DNA of 64,000 bases from [Anoxybacillus] calidus. Lineage in GTDB: Bacteria; Bacillota; Bacilli; Bacillales; Anoxybacillaceae. Below the pieces are notes generated by a model. It saw only the letters and a program-made list of their open reading frames with translations. It was not told the DNA's origin and did not search any database. The stretch is from positions 30,721-94,720 of the forward strand of contig NZ_JACDUU010000008.1 of assembly GCF_013760845.1 (NCBI RefSeq), written 5' to 3'. Each line of letters begins with the position of its first letter. The stretch's first letter is position 1. Positions 53,501 to 61,708 of this stretch are shown piece after piece. Both the position numbers and the translations under genes were made by a program.

Positions 53501-53565
53501 GTTTGCTCCATTCGGCTAAGAAAAAGAAAAGTGAACTTGGACTTGAACGCGCGGCAAATTATTAA
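50518..53565 (+). CDS. swrC: RND-family efflux pump (SwrC/YerP-like)
   Basis: This 1015-residue protein has the RND plan: a first helix (9-29), a large extracellular loop, helices 2-6, a second loop and helices 8-12. The helix 4 proton-relay Asp pair is in VAVGRVVDDSIVVIENIFRR, and GxxMxNGIVVTNAIVLIDR marks the second half. Bacillus SwrC exports surfactin-like lipopeptides and other amphiphiles; substrate here is not known. No membrane-fusion or outer-membrane partner is adjacent, as normal for Gram-positives. Confidence 0.9.
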   Translation: MRSIIRFSMRNTVALCLIIIMLIGGGIYSVMNMNIEKYPNVDIPYLTVFIPYPGASPEQAMKDIGEPLEKEVMNIDGVENVYTDGTPWGVSLTAEYKMSVDMDKGEELMRQAVDKIKLPEGAEKPEFFRQTPDNPVIYSAGIYGTGEDRELQTFVKNEIVPTLEGIDGVDKVETSGLEDQKVYVRLKPEQLKEYGLTVDHVKQMIMANNLSIPTGDLTVNDEILPVRVNKELTSLDSVKNIRILLPKPKMPTKPGEMPVTSVQLGDIAEVAFDSEEKSYTRINGKEAVTFGLVPESGANTVAIVKEAKEKLEDLELPKGYKIETLLDQSTTIKESVYAMLREAILGAVMAVVVTLLFLRNVRSTIIAIISIPLSIFTSFLVLHFFLGYTLNIMTLSGIAVAVGRVVDDSIVVIENIFRRIRAAKERNDELVEQSTREVASAITSSTITTVAVFLPMAFVPGIVGRFFAPLAWTIVISLLFSLLVAITVVPLFARIFLLKLEPEEHRESSLQHLYRKSLNWALSHRWLTLAIAFALLVSSVILIAPKLGTTFLPQETSRSYHIHVTMEQGASAERTNEIAAKVERILIEKEDIEQISTSVGEGSARVSFIIKESIEDVDSLIKEIREELTDVKGAKEITMNGVGDMTGGASSQLQFIVNGPNMKKIEEASEQMADALKNIDGLADIKTSLEGEKPEIKINLDDEKLAEHHLLPATVAQSLRSYIAGDVVTKMMIDDTTTELLVNVKLDDVDSLEALGEQTVTNMLGQPVALKEVGTLERVKNRVAINHLNGKEYVLVQATITESNTGEISKKADEALNKLDLPSGVSWYKEGASAAMEEGFRNMSIAIAVSILLVYLVMVIAFGEGRAPFVILFAIPFSVIGALAGLWTVREPIGMPAMIGLLMLNGIVVTNAIVLIDRVKQNEKRGMEKHQALLEAGVVRLRPILMTAIATVGALIPMAFSSHAGLVSQSLAVVVIGGLTTSTFLTLIIVPVLYSLLHSAKKKKSELGLERAANY

Positions 53566-53572
53566 AGTAGAG

Positions 53573-53608
53573 AAGGAAGAAGCTGGTTGGGAAGTTTCTT
53601 CCTTATTT
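53573..53608 (+). terminator. Terminator of the RND gene
   Basis: AAGGAAGAA (53573-53581) pairs with TTCTTCCTT (53596-53604), followed by ATTTGTT. Confidence 0.75.
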
Positions 53609-53656
53609 GTTGAATATAGTAAATATATCCTTTACGAAAGAAGGGAGAATGATTTT

Positions 53657-54124
53657 ATGTATCATATTCGTGTCCGAGCTTGTGCTTTAATTATTGAAAA
53701 TGACGCAGTGCTTCTTGTTGAATTTGAAGATGAAAACGGGGTTCACTACAATCTTCCTGCAGGAGGAGTAGAAAAGGGAGAGTCGTTAATTGAAGCAGTC
53801 AAACGGGAGGCGTGGGAAGAAGCAGCAATTGAAGTCGAGGTTGGACCAATCGCTTTTGTTCACGAGATGGCTCCTCATTTGTTAAGTAAATCATCCGATA
53901 CAACTATTCATCAAATCAGCATTATATTTGATTGCAAACGAAAGGAACACTCCGTCCCCAAGCTTCCAGAAACTCGTGATCTTAATCAGACAGGGGTTAA
54001 ATGGATTCCTCTTAGTAAGTTACATGAAATTATCTTATATCCAAACATTAAACAACATATTATTGAGTACGCCAAAAACCGAAAAACATTGGAATTGATT
54101 GAGGAACATACACTGACTTATTAG
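53657..54124 (+). CDS. Nudix hydrolase
   Basis: This 155-residue hydrolase has a complete Nudix box (GGVEKGESLIEAVKREAWEE, residues about 36-58) within the standard alpha-beta-alpha fold. It cleaves a nucleoside diphosphate linked to another group; the substrate is unknown. ATG at 53657 follows GAAGGGAGAATGATTTT; the longer frame overlapping the RND gene is rejected. Confidence 0.9.
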   Translation: MYHIRVRACALIIENDAVLLVEFEDENGVHYNLPAGGVEKGESLIEAVKREAWEEAAIEVEVGPIAFVHEMAPHLLSKSSDTTIHQISIIFDCKRKEHSVPKLPETRDLNQTGVKWIPLSKLHEIILYPNIKQHIIEYAKNRKTLELIEEHTLTY

Positions 54125-54397
54125 CAAGGGAAAGATTGCGCACGTATGAAAATGAAGAATGTTATATTTTTTAAGATGATTGAACGTTCGAGTATAAATG
54201 GGTGAAATACTCTCTTTGATTTCAGTGATTGCTTATGATTTATTTTATGAGGGACTTTAAAAATACAGGTGTTGTTTAAGGGGAGACCTTGGTAACAAAG
54301 CACTTAAAGCACTGCGTGATGGTTGGAAGAACATTGAGGATATTTGGTAGAGGAATAAATGAAAAGGATTTATTCCTAAAAAATTTTTCATCGATAA
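54125..54397. other. Intergenic region with a possible gene remnant
   Basis: No intact gene is visible. At about 54287-54352 a plus-strand frame reads DLGNKALKALRDGWKNIEDI then W and TAG, which looks like the tail of a real protein. It has no start or ribosome site, so it may be a leftover fragment. Confidence 0.3.
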
Positions 54398-54461
54398 TGA
54401 GTGATTACTCACTTAACAAATGGGGTTGTATCATTATATAATGAAAGTGAGTAATCACTCA
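54398..54461 (+). promoter_or_regulatory. Promoter flanked by two TetR-type operators
   Basis: Promoter: TTAACA (54413-54418), 18 bp, TATAAT (54437-54442). Operator 1 TGAGTGATTACTCA (54398-54411) abuts the -35 and operator 2 TGAGTAATCACTCA (54448-54461) follows the -10. The two are exact reverse complements with centres 50 bp apart. The TetR gene at the end of the operon is the likely repressor. Confidence 0.82.
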
Positions 54462-54482
54462 TTAAGAAATGGAGGAAACCAT

Positions 54483-55211
54483 ATGTCGGAAACGGTATGT
54501 ATACGTGTTGAACATGTATCGAAACGATTTGGGAAAAAGATCGTGATTGAAGACATTACTATGGATGTTAAAAAAGGGGAAATTTTCGGTATGCTTGGTC
54601 CTTCAGGAGCAGGGAAAACAACATTAGTGAAAATGATTGCCGGAATTGCTGAAGCAACAAGCGGAACCATTCATGTGCTAAATACAAAAATGCCCAATTT
54701 ACAAGTTATGAAGCGCATTGGCTTTATGGCACAGTCTGATGCGTTATATGGAGAGCTGACGGCTCTAGAGAACTTGCAATTTTTTGCAGCGATTTACGGC
54801 CTAAAAGGAAAAAAGCAAAAGCAACGGATTGAGGAAGTGATGGAGCTTGTGAATTTATCAGAACATATGAAAAAGACGGTAAACAATTATTCTGGAGGAA
54901 TGAAACGGCGCTTATCACTTGCCGCTTGTTTGCTGCACGAACCAGAAGTATTAATTTTGGATGAGCCGACTGTAGGGATTGATCCGGTGCTTCGACAATC
55001 CATTTGGGAAGAACTTGAACGAATTAGGCAAAAAGGAACAACGATTGTTGTTACAACTCATGTGATGGATGAAGCAGAGAAATGTCAGAGATTGGCGATG
55101 ATTCGCGATGGTCGCCTGATTGCTGTAGGAAGCCCGGAAGAGTTGAAGAAAAGGACAAATTCACAAACGATTGAAGAAGCATTTTTATATTTCGGAGGTG
55201 CAAGGAAATGA
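54483..55211 (+). CDS. ABC exporter ATP-binding protein
   Basis: This 242-residue ATPase has Walker A GPSGAGKTTL, signature NYSGGMKRRLS, Walker B VLILDEPTVG and switch His in TTHVMDEAEK. It is of the drug/ABC-2 exporter type. ATG at 54483 follows GGAGGAAACCAT; the longer frame crosses operator 2 and is rejected. It overlaps the permease by 4 bp. Confidence 0.92.
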   Translation: MSETVCIRVEHVSKRFGKKIVIEDITMDVKKGEIFGMLGPSGAGKTTLVKMIAGIAEATSGTIHVLNTKMPNLQVMKRIGFMAQSDALYGELTALENLQFFAAIYGLKGKKQKQRIEEVMELVNLSEHMKKTVNNYSGGMKRRLSLAACLLHEPEVLILDEPTVGIDPVLRQSIWEELERIRQKGTTIVVTTHVMDEAEKCQRLAMIRDGRLIAVGSPEELKKRTNSQTIEEAFLYFGGARK

Positions 55212-56236
55212 GAGTTCGTGCCATCGTCGTGCGAATTATTCGCCAGTTTTTCCGTGATAAACGAACGCTAGGGTTAATGATTTTTGCTCCAATGTTTGTC
55301 TTATTTTTAATGAACTTAGTATTTAATGGAGAAGAATATAAACCGACGATTGGAGTTGCCAAAGATGTACCGGATGTCATCGTTGAAAAGTTAGAAAAAA
55401 ATGATGCTGTAATTAAAGAAATGACCAAGGAAACGGCAAACAATCAATTAGAAAAACAGAAAATCGACGCCTTTATTGAAATGAATGATCAAGCGCCGAA
55501 AATTACATTGGAAGGTAGCGACCCATCGGTCAATAAAGCGGTTCTTGTTTCTGTACAAAATGCGTTTCAAGCGTTAGCGCCGCAAACGCAATCACTGGAT
55601 TTAAAAACGATTTATTTACATGGTTCGGAAGATATGGCGCTATTCGATAACTTTGGTCCTGTGTTAATCGGATTTTTTGTTTTCTTTTTCGTTTTTCTAA
55701 TTGCGGGAGTATCCTTTCTTCGTGAACGAACAGGTGGAACACTAGAGCGATTATTAGCAACACCGTTAAGACGTTGGGAAATCGTTATTGGTTATGTAAT
55801 CGGGTTCGGTATTTTTACGACATTTCAAGCGAGTTTAATATCTTGGTTTGCCATTGACATTCTTGACATGATGATGGAGGGATCATTTTTATATGTGCTG
55901 TTCATTACTTTCTTACTAGCAATGACAGCTTTAACATTAGGAACGTTATTGTCCGCATTTGCAAACAATGAACTCCAAATGTTTCAATTTATTCCGTTAG
56001 TCGTTGTTCCGCAAATTTTCTTCTCAGGGCTATTTAACTTAGAAACAATGACAGAATGGCTCCGCTCATTAAGTGTCATTATGCCGCTAACATATGGGGC
56101 GGACGCACTGAGGGAGATTATGATTCGCGGTAACGGCTGGGAAGAAATCGCGTTAGATGTGTATGCTTTACTTGGCTTTTCTCTGTTATTTATGGTATTA
56201 AATGTGATAGCATTAAAGAAATATCGAAGATTGTAA
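55208..56236 (+). CDS. ABC-2-type exporter permease
   Basis: This 342-residue protein has an N-terminal helix (about 19-36), an external domain (about 40-155), and five C-terminal helices, with the ABC-2 motif SFLRERTGGTLERLLATPLRR. It works with the overlapping ATPase. The drug or lipid substrate is unknown. Confidence 0.9.
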   Translation: MRVRAIVVRIIRQFFRDKRTLGLMIFAPMFVLFLMNLVFNGEEYKPTIGVAKDVPDVIVEKLEKNDAVIKEMTKETANNQLEKQKIDAFIEMNDQAPKITLEGSDPSVNKAVLVSVQNAFQALAPQTQSLDLKTIYLHGSEDMALFDNFGPVLIGFFVFFFVFLIAGVSFLRERTGGTLERLLATPLRRWEIVIGYVIGFGIFTTFQASLISWFAIDILDMMMEGSFLYVLFITFLLAMTALTLGTLLSAFANNELQMFQFIPLVVVPQIFFSGLFNLETMTEWLRSLSVIMPLTYGADALREIMIRGNGWEEIALDVYALLGFSLLFMVLNVIALKKYRRL

Positions 56237-56249
56237 GGAGTAAAAACAA

Positions 56250-56906
56250 ATGAATGATCAACAATGGCTAAAAGAGCTATTGAAAGTAAATGATGAAGAA
56301 GTAAAACTGAGCGATAAACAAGCGAAAATTTTAGAAGCGGCGATTGAAATGTTTGCCGAAAAAGGATATGCAGCAACCTCAACGAGTGAAATTGCCAAAC
56401 GGGCAGGTGTTGCCGAAGGAACGATTTTCCGCCACTATAAAACAAAAAAAGATTTGCTGTTAGCCATCGTCACTCCGACTGTAACAAAAGTCGTTGCTCC
56501 GTTTTTAGCAAAGGAATTTGTTAAGGAAGTGTTTGAAAATCAATACAAAAGCTATGAAGATTTTATTCGAGCGCTCATGAAAAATCGTTACGAATTTGTA
56601 AAAAAGCATTTGCCGCTTATTCGCATCTTTTGGCAGGAACTGGCGTTTCACTCTGATATTAAGGAACAATTTCAAGCTGTATTTATCGAGAACGTATATG
56701 AGAAATTTAAAAGAATTATTGAATATTTTCAAACAAAAGGTGAAATTGTTGAGCTTCCGCCAACAACTGTCATTCGCATGACGGTCACCACAATTGCCGG
56801 ATTTTTACTTACTCGATTTATCATCTTGCCGGACCAAGAATGGGATGACGAATCTGAAATGGAACGGACCATTCAATTTCTTATGCATGGATTAACAAGA
56901 AAATAA
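56250..56906 (+). CDS. TetR-family regulator of the ABC exporter operon
   Basis: This 218-residue regulator has a TetR DNA-binding domain (residues ~20-66, ILEAAIEMFAEKGYAATSTS and GVAEGTIFRHYKTKKDLL) and a helical ligand domain. It is third in the exporter operon, 13 bp after the permease, so it should autoregulate through the TGAGTRATYACTCA operators at the operon promoter. Confidence 0.9.
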   Translation: MNDQQWLKELLKVNDEEVKLSDKQAKILEAAIEMFAEKGYAATSTSEIAKRAGVAEGTIFRHYKTKKDLLLAIVTPTVTKVVAPFLAKEFVKEVFENQYKSYEDFIRALMKNRYEFVKKHLPLIRIFWQELAFHSDIKEQFQAVFIENVYEKFKRIIEYFQTKGEIVELPPTTVIRMTVTTIAGFLLTRFIILPDQEWDDESEMERTIQFLMHGLTRK

Positions 56907-56914
56907 AAGGATAA

Positions 56915-57040
56915 GACGGGGCTGATCCAAAAGTGTCTGACCTCACTCGAAACCATATATAATGGTGTTCTCATCTAATGTTATGTATTGTTGTGGTTGT
57001 CGGGTCTGACACTTTGCTTTTGGGTCAGTCTCGTTTTTTG
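56915..57040 (+). repeat. Dispersed hairpin element, copy H (terminator of the exporter operon)
   Basis: It starts GACGGGGCTGATCC and ends GGGTCAGTCTCGTTTTTTG. Middle arms AAAAGTGTCTGACC and GGGTCTGACACTTTGCTTTT show the same GTCTGAC-ACTTTG-TTTT layout as copies A, E and I with different bases kept complementary. Confidence 0.82.
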
Positions 57041-57056
57041 TCTATCAGGCTTGTGA

Positions 57057-57176
57057 ACTACTTACCACTTAACTTTGCTGGAATTAGGAGACTTCTTTCG
57101 GAATTGTGTTCAAAAATACTATGAAAGTGGTGCTTGGAGTCAAACATTTGACGCAATAGTCGAATACATATTTTAG
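57057..57176 (+). pseudogene. Possible 39-codon gene remnant before the diguanylate cyclase
   Basis: A frame closed by a TGA upstream reads LTLLELGDFFRNCVQKYYES then GAWSQTFDAIVEYIF and TAG, with protein-like composition but no start codon or ribosome site. It is probably the tail of a lost gene; the family is unknown. Confidence 0.3.
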
Positions 57177-57277
57177 ATAACTGAATATTTTAAATATAGT
57201 AAAAAATAACAAATTGTGGTATTATATTGTGTTGTAATATTCTTATAATACAGAAAAATGAAGAGGAAATGAATGGT

Positions 57278-58378
57278 ATGAATAAATTAAAGGGTTATAA
57301 AATGGAGTGGGCTTTCTCTTTCGTAAGGTGGTTTCTATTGGGGATATGTGTCGTTTTATTTTGTATTGAACCAGTTCAAGCATTTTTTCATTTGGAGAGA
57401 GACTCGGTTTCCGCTTTATTTATAATCAGTCTGTGTTACATATTAATCACACAATATAGCTTATGGAAAATGATAACAGAAGGAAGTCATACAGCGAAAC
57501 AAATCCTTCAAATAGGAGTTTGCTTTGACTTTCTTGTGGCGATGTGGTTGCTTATTGTCACAGGAGGAGTGAACAGTCCGCTAGCGCCAATGACATATTT
57601 GGTAATTATGCATGCTGCGTTTTATTGGAATATAAAAGGTGCTATCATATCCACTGGCAGTGTTATTGCTGGGTTTATTATTATTTTTTTGTTAAAGGGA
57701 CAGCCTGCTTCTGAGAGTATGCTTTTTTATTTTTTCTTACACATCGGATTGACAGCGATTGTCGGTTTATTCGGAGGTCTTATTGTTGCGCGCGAGAGAA
57801 AACATTTCTATGAAAAAGCCACAGCAAGAAAACAGGTAAGAATCGATTATTTAACAGGATTATACAATCGTCGTTGTTTTCATGAATCGCTTCGGCGTAT
57901 TGTACGTGAAACAAAATCTTGTATACTTGTCATGGCGGATGTCGATCATTTTAAATTAATTAATGATCAATACGGGCATGTAATGGGAGACCTTGTATTA
58001 AAAGAAATTGGCAAAATTCTTGCCGAGTGTGTACGAAAAGAAAAAGGCAGAGCTTTTCGTTATGGCGGTGAAGAATTTGCGTTTTTGTTTCCTAATGCAA
58101 ATCATCCGTGTATTAAACGAGTAATTGAAAAAATTTACAAAGAATTAGCGGGACAAACATTTAGGGATAACACTCTAAAAGTGACAATGAGCTTCGGTGT
58201 TGCAAGATGGCAGACGGGTGAAAGGGAACATGAATGGTTGGAGCGGGCCGACAGTTTGCTATATAAAGCAAAAAATCAGGGTAGAAACCGTGCAGTATTT
58301 GATGATCAATCTATTTTTGTAAATCCAGTTACTAAACGAATAGAAAATTATAATATACAAACTAAAATCACGATTTAA
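57278..58378 (+). CDS. Membrane-bound diguanylate cyclase (GGDEF)
   Basis: This protein of about 366 residues has five to six N-terminal helices (roughly residues 8-175) and a C-terminal GGDEF domain with DYLTGLYNRRCF, MADVDHFKLINDQYGH and an intact GGEEF (about 263-267), so it should make cyclic di-GMP. No I-site RxxD is evident just upstream of GGEEF. The start at 57278 is chosen for its spacing from AGAGG; 57269 is possible. It ends at a bidirectional terminator shared with clpE. Confidence 0.87.
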   Translation: MNKLKGYKMEWAFSFVRWFLLGICVVLFCIEPVQAFFHLERDSVSALFIISLCYILITQYSLWKMITEGSHTAKQILQIGVCFDFLVAMWLLIVTGGVNSPLAPMTYLVIMHAAFYWNIKGAIISTGSVIAGFIIIFLLKGQPASESMLFYFFLHIGLTAIVGLFGGLIVARERKHFYEKATARKQVRIDYLTGLYNRRCFHESLRRIVRETKSCILVMADVDHFKLINDQYGHVMGDLVLKEIGKILAECVRKEKGRAFRYGGEEFAFLFPNANHPCIKRVIEKIYKELAGQTFRDNTLKVTMSFGVARWQTGEREHEWLERADSLLYKAKNQGRNRAVFDDQSIFVNPVTKRIENYNIQTKITI

Positions 58379-58424
58379 AAAAATAACCCAATCTCTCAAA
58401 AAGAGATTGGGATTGTTATTTTGC
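58376..58424. terminator. Bidirectional terminator between the cyclase and clpE
   Basis: AAATAACCCAATCTCT and AGAGATTGGGATTGTTATTT form a strong stem (58387-58396 with 58402-58411 as the core) with T-rich ends on both strands. It overlaps the clpE stop region. Confidence 0.88.
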
Positions 58425-60542
58425 CTCTGATTTAGCAACAATGCGGTCATTTTCAATAGTAATATAAATATTTTTTACTTCTTCTTCATCAAGAAGCAAA
58501 TCAGCAATTTGATCTTCTACGTGTTCCTGGATCGCACGGCGAAGCGGACGAGCGCCGAATGCAGGATGATAGCCGATTTCCGCGAGTTTTTCCTTCGCTT
58601 CTTGAGAAATGTCAACTTGAATGCCTTCTTCTTTTAATGTTGCTTTTAGTTCGTCAAGCATAAGTTCTACAATTTGTAACATGTGTTCTTTTTCAAGCGG
58701 TTGAAATTCGATAATCGCGTCGAAGCGGTTTAGGAATTCAGGTTTAAAGTAAGAACTTAATGAATCAAGGATGCTTGTTCGGCTGTTTTCTTTGCCGAAA
58801 CCAACAGTAATCTTTTTGTCAGTTACTCCCGCATTGCTTGTCATAATAATAACGGTATCTTTAAAGCTTACCGTACGGCCTTGGCTGTCCGTTAAGCGAC
58901 CGTCCTCTAAAATCTGCAAGAACATGTGCTGCACATCAGGATGCGCTTTTTCAATTTCGTCTAACAAGATAATGCTGTAAGGATTACGGCGTACTTTTTC
59001 TGTTAATTGACCAGCTTCCTCATGGCCTACATAGCCTGGAGGTGAACCGATTAATTTAGACACAGAGTGCTTTTCCATATATTCGCTCATATCTAGACGA
59101 ATCATTGCGTCTTTAGAACCGAATAATTCTTCGGCAAGTGTTTTCGTTAATTCTGTTTTACCAACACCAGTTGGTCCAACGAATAAGAATGAAGCGATTG
59201 GGCGGTTTTTTGCTTTCAATCCAGCACGGCTGCGACGAATCGCTTTTGCCACTTTTTTCACCGCTTCTGCTTGTCCGATTACTTTCTTGGCGAGATTTTC
59301 TTCTAAGTTTTTCATTTTTGCTTGTTCACTTGCTTGAAGTTTACCAACTGGAATGCCTGTTTTTTCTTCAATAATTTTTTGAATGTCAGCTACGTCTACA
59401 ATTGCTTTTTCTGTTTTATTTTCTAATTGTTTTTCCAGTTTCAATTCTTCAGCACGAAGTTTTGCTGCTAATTCGTAGTTTTCTTCTTTTGCAGCTTTTT
59501 CTTTTTCTTTTGCTAGCTGAGCAAGGCGCTCTTGAATTTGTTTTTCATCAGTTGGACCGGTACGCAAGTTTACTTTAGAACCTGCTTCATCTAATAAATC
59601 GATTGCTTTGTCAGGTAGGAAGCGGTCTTGAATATAGCGATGGGATAATGTGACACACGCTTTAATCGCTTCATCTGTATATTTCACTTGATGGAATTGT
59701 TCATATTTTTCTTGAATGCCTTTTAAAATTTCAATGGCTTGTTCGATTGTTGGCTCATGTACCATTACTGGTTGGAAGCGTCGTTCAAGCGCCGCGTCTT
59801 TCTCGATTTGACGATATTCTTTTAATGTCGTTGCACCGACAACTTGAAGCTCGCCGCGCGCTAATGCAGGTTTCAAAATATTGCCCGCGTCCATAGAACC
59901 TTCGGCAGAGCCAGCACCGACAAGCAGATGGATTTCATCGATAAATAAGATAATATTTTTACGATGTTGCAATTCAGCAATTAATTGTTTCATTCGTTCT
60001 TCAAATTGACCACGGATACCGGTATTGGCCACAAGGGAAGCAACATCGAGTAAATATACTTCTTTGTTTAAAAGCTTCGCTGGCACATTTCCTTCGGCAA
60101 TTCTTAATGCAAGCCCTTCAACGATCGCGGTTTTACCTACACCTGGTTCACCGATTAACACAGGGTTATTTTTATTTCTCCGGTTTAAAATTTCAATCAC
60201 ACGTTCAATTTCTTTATCACGGCCGATAACAGGGTCGATGAGACCGGCTTTGGCAAGCTGTGTTAAGTTGCGGCCGAATCTATCTAAAAAGCCACCGCCT
60301 TTTCCACGCTGCATTTGTGGAGAAGTTGGCTGTTTTACTTCAAATAAGTTTGGTTCAGCAAACCCGTTCAATAATTCGTCAAATGGAAAGTGTGAAAGGT
60401 TGTCGAAACCAAAGCTGGATGGAATTTCGATATTTTGTTTTTCATAACATGTGCGGCAAAGGTGCAATTGTTTTTTCTCGTTGTTGAATTGCATATTTAC
60501 AAACACTGTAGCTGGGCTTTGCTGACAAGATTGACAAAGCAT
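58416..60542 (-). CDS. clpE: ATP-dependent Clp protease ATP-binding subunit ClpE
   Basis: This 708-residue AAA+ unfoldase has an N-terminal C4 zinc finger ([21 protein letters not shown]), a first AAA module ([15 protein letters not shown]), a UVR-like coiled middle region ([20 protein letters not shown]), and a second AAA module ([19 protein letters not shown]). It unfolds substrates for ClpP under heat stress. ATG at 60542 follows AAAGGAGGTTGAG; the 85-codon longer frame reads through the promoter and is rejected. Two perfect CtsR boxes control it. Confidence 0.96.
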   Translation of the reverse strand: MLCQSCQQSPATVFVNMQFNNEKKQLHLCRTCYEKQNIEIPSSFGFDNLSHFPFDELLNGFAEPNLFEVKQPTSPQMQRGKGGGFLDRFGRNLTQLAKAGLIDPVIGRDKEIERVIEILNRRNKNNPVLIGEPGVGKTAIVEGLALRIAEGNVPAKLLNKEVYLLDVASLVANTGIRGQFEERMKQLIAELQHRKNIILFIDEIHLLVGAGSAEGSMDAGNILKPALARGELQVVGATTLKEYRQIEKDAALERRFQPVMVHEPTIEQAIEILKGIQEKYEQFHQVKYTDEAIKACVTLSHRYIQDRFLPDKAIDLLDEAGSKVNLRTGPTDEKQIQERLAQLAKEKEKAAKEENYELAAKLRAEELKLEKQLENKTEKAIVDVADIQKIIEEKTGIPVGKLQASEQAKMKNLEENLAKKVIGQAEAVKKVAKAIRRSRAGLKAKNRPIASFLFVGPTGVGKTELTKTLAEELFGSKDAMIRLDMSEYMEKHSVSKLIGSPPGYVGHEEAGQLTEKVRRNPYSIILLDEIEKAHPDVQHMFLQILEDGRLTDSQGRTVSFKDTVIIMTSNAGVTDKKITVGFGKENSRTSILDSLSSYFKPEFLNRFDAIIEFQPLEKEHMLQIVELMLDELKATLKEEGIQVDISQEAKEKLAEIGYHPAFGARPLRRAIQEHVEDQIADLLLDEEEVKNIYITIENDRIVAKSEAK

Positions 60543-60566
60543 AATTCTCAACCTCCTTTGTTTGAC

Positions 60567-60623
60567 TTTGACTATATTTGACCTTTTCGACTTTATTATA
60601 CTTTGACCTTTTTTGACTTTCAA
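60567..60623 (-). promoter_or_regulatory. clpE promoter with two CtsR boxes
   Basis: On the minus strand the promoter is TTGAAA (60623-60618), 17 bp, TATAAT (60600-60595). One CtsR heptad pair AGTCAAAAAAGGTCAAA (60618-60602) fills the spacer, and a second GGTCAAATATAGTCAAA (60583-60567) lies just downstream of the start region. Both fit RGTCAAANANRGTCAAA perfectly. Confidence 0.93.
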
Positions 60624-60750
60624 GTACCTTATGTAAATTTTTTTATGAAAAAGATGAGAAATTATTTTGACCGATTTGTGAAAATGGAAATACAAAGAAG
60701 GACAATATGATATAGTGAGGAGTAGAAAAATATATAAAGGAGAGAAAATC

Positions 60751-61515
60751 GTGAACAGAAAAAGTTTTCTTGCAGCACTTGTTTTGATGATCATCATTGG
60801 GATTTTATCTTCTTGCGCACAAAAGAATGAAGAAAATGAAGAAGCGGAAGAATTGGCGTTTCTTGATGTAAAAATTCAAACAGAAGAGAAAATTGAGCTA
60901 AACAAAGAAACAGAAATCGCTTGTCTTGTTACATATGGAAAAGAGAAAGTAACTGATGCGGATGAAGTGAAATTTGAAATTTGGAAAAATGGCGAGGAAA
61001 ATCATGAAATGCTATTAGGTGAGCATCGCGGAGAAGGGAAATATTCTGTTAAAAAAACATTTACCGAGCCGGGAACTTATTCAATCGTTGCACATGTTAC
61101 TGCTAGAAGCATGCATAATATGCCAAAGAAAGAAATTACGGTAGGCGAAAACCAAACAGCTAATTCTGAAAATCGTTCAAAGGATAAAAATGAGCATGAA
61201 GGTGAACATCATGGTCATCATCATTCGCATGTTATGATTGCATTTCGAAACGAGCAAACTTATCAAATCAATACTGATATCGCTTTGATCGCCAACGTTC
61301 AGACGGATCATCAACCTTTATCGGAAGCACAAGTAAAATTTGAAGTTTGGAAGGAAAATGCGCAAAAACATGAATTTATTGACGCGAAAGAGGGAGGAAA
61401 TGGAGAATATAAAGCAGTAAAAAAGTTCACTGAACCGGGAATTTATTTTGTAAAAATTCATGTACAAAAAGGAGATATTCACGAACATCAAGTTGAAAAA
61501 ATCGTTGTACAATAA
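60751..61515 (+). CDS. Lipoprotein with two YtkA-like domains and a His-rich linker
   Basis: This 254-residue lipoprotein has a signal peptide with lipobox ILSSC (Cys22). Two repeats of a YtkA/FixH-like beta domain follow ([20 protein letters not shown] and [20 protein letters not shown] mark equivalent strands), joined by a linker with [16 protein letters not shown] at 60751 follows AAAGGAGAGAAAATC. YtkA-like domains occur in copper-handling and respiratory-assembly contexts, so metal binding is plausible but unproven. Confidence 0.8.
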   Translation: MNRKSFLAALVLMIIIGILSSCAQKNEENEEAEELAFLDVKIQTEEKIELNKETEIACLVTYGKEKVTDADEVKFEIWKNGEENHEMLLGEHRGEGKYSVKKTFTEPGTYSIVAHVTARSMHNMPKKEITVGENQTANSENRSKDKNEHEGEHHGHHHSHVMIAFRNEQTYQINTDIALIANVQTDHQPLSEAQVKFEVWKENAQKHEFIDAKEGGNGEYKAVKKFTEPGIYFVKIHVQKGDIHEHQVEKIVVQ

Positions 61516-61635
61516 TGATCTCGTAAGGGACTGACTTCTTCGATGCTTACAATATTTATGGCTGTCTGCTCTTATTGTCCATAAATATTGTCGTTGGAGG
61601 TGTCGGTCCCTTTGTTTTTGAGACAGTTTTTTATT
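61516..61635 (+). repeat. Dispersed hairpin element, copy I (terminator of the YtkA lipoprotein gene)
   Basis: Outer GTAAGGGAC/GTCCCTTTG arms share the right-end block CCCTTTGTTTTTGAGACAG with copy E. The centre carries a perfect 13-bp inner stem ACAATATTTATGG/CCATAAATATTGT (61549-61561, 61579-61591). TTTTTTATT follows. Confidence 0.83.
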
Positions 61636-61708
61636 ATGTTCGTCTTTCCGTGTCTTTTTTTTCATATATATGACTATATGTAGGACAAGGAAGACAGGGG
61701 GGAACAAA

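Noticed and set aside
60543-60797. N-terminal extension of ClpE by 85 codons
   Set aside because: It reads through the clpE promoter and both CtsR boxes; the zinc-finger start at 60542 has the ribosome site.
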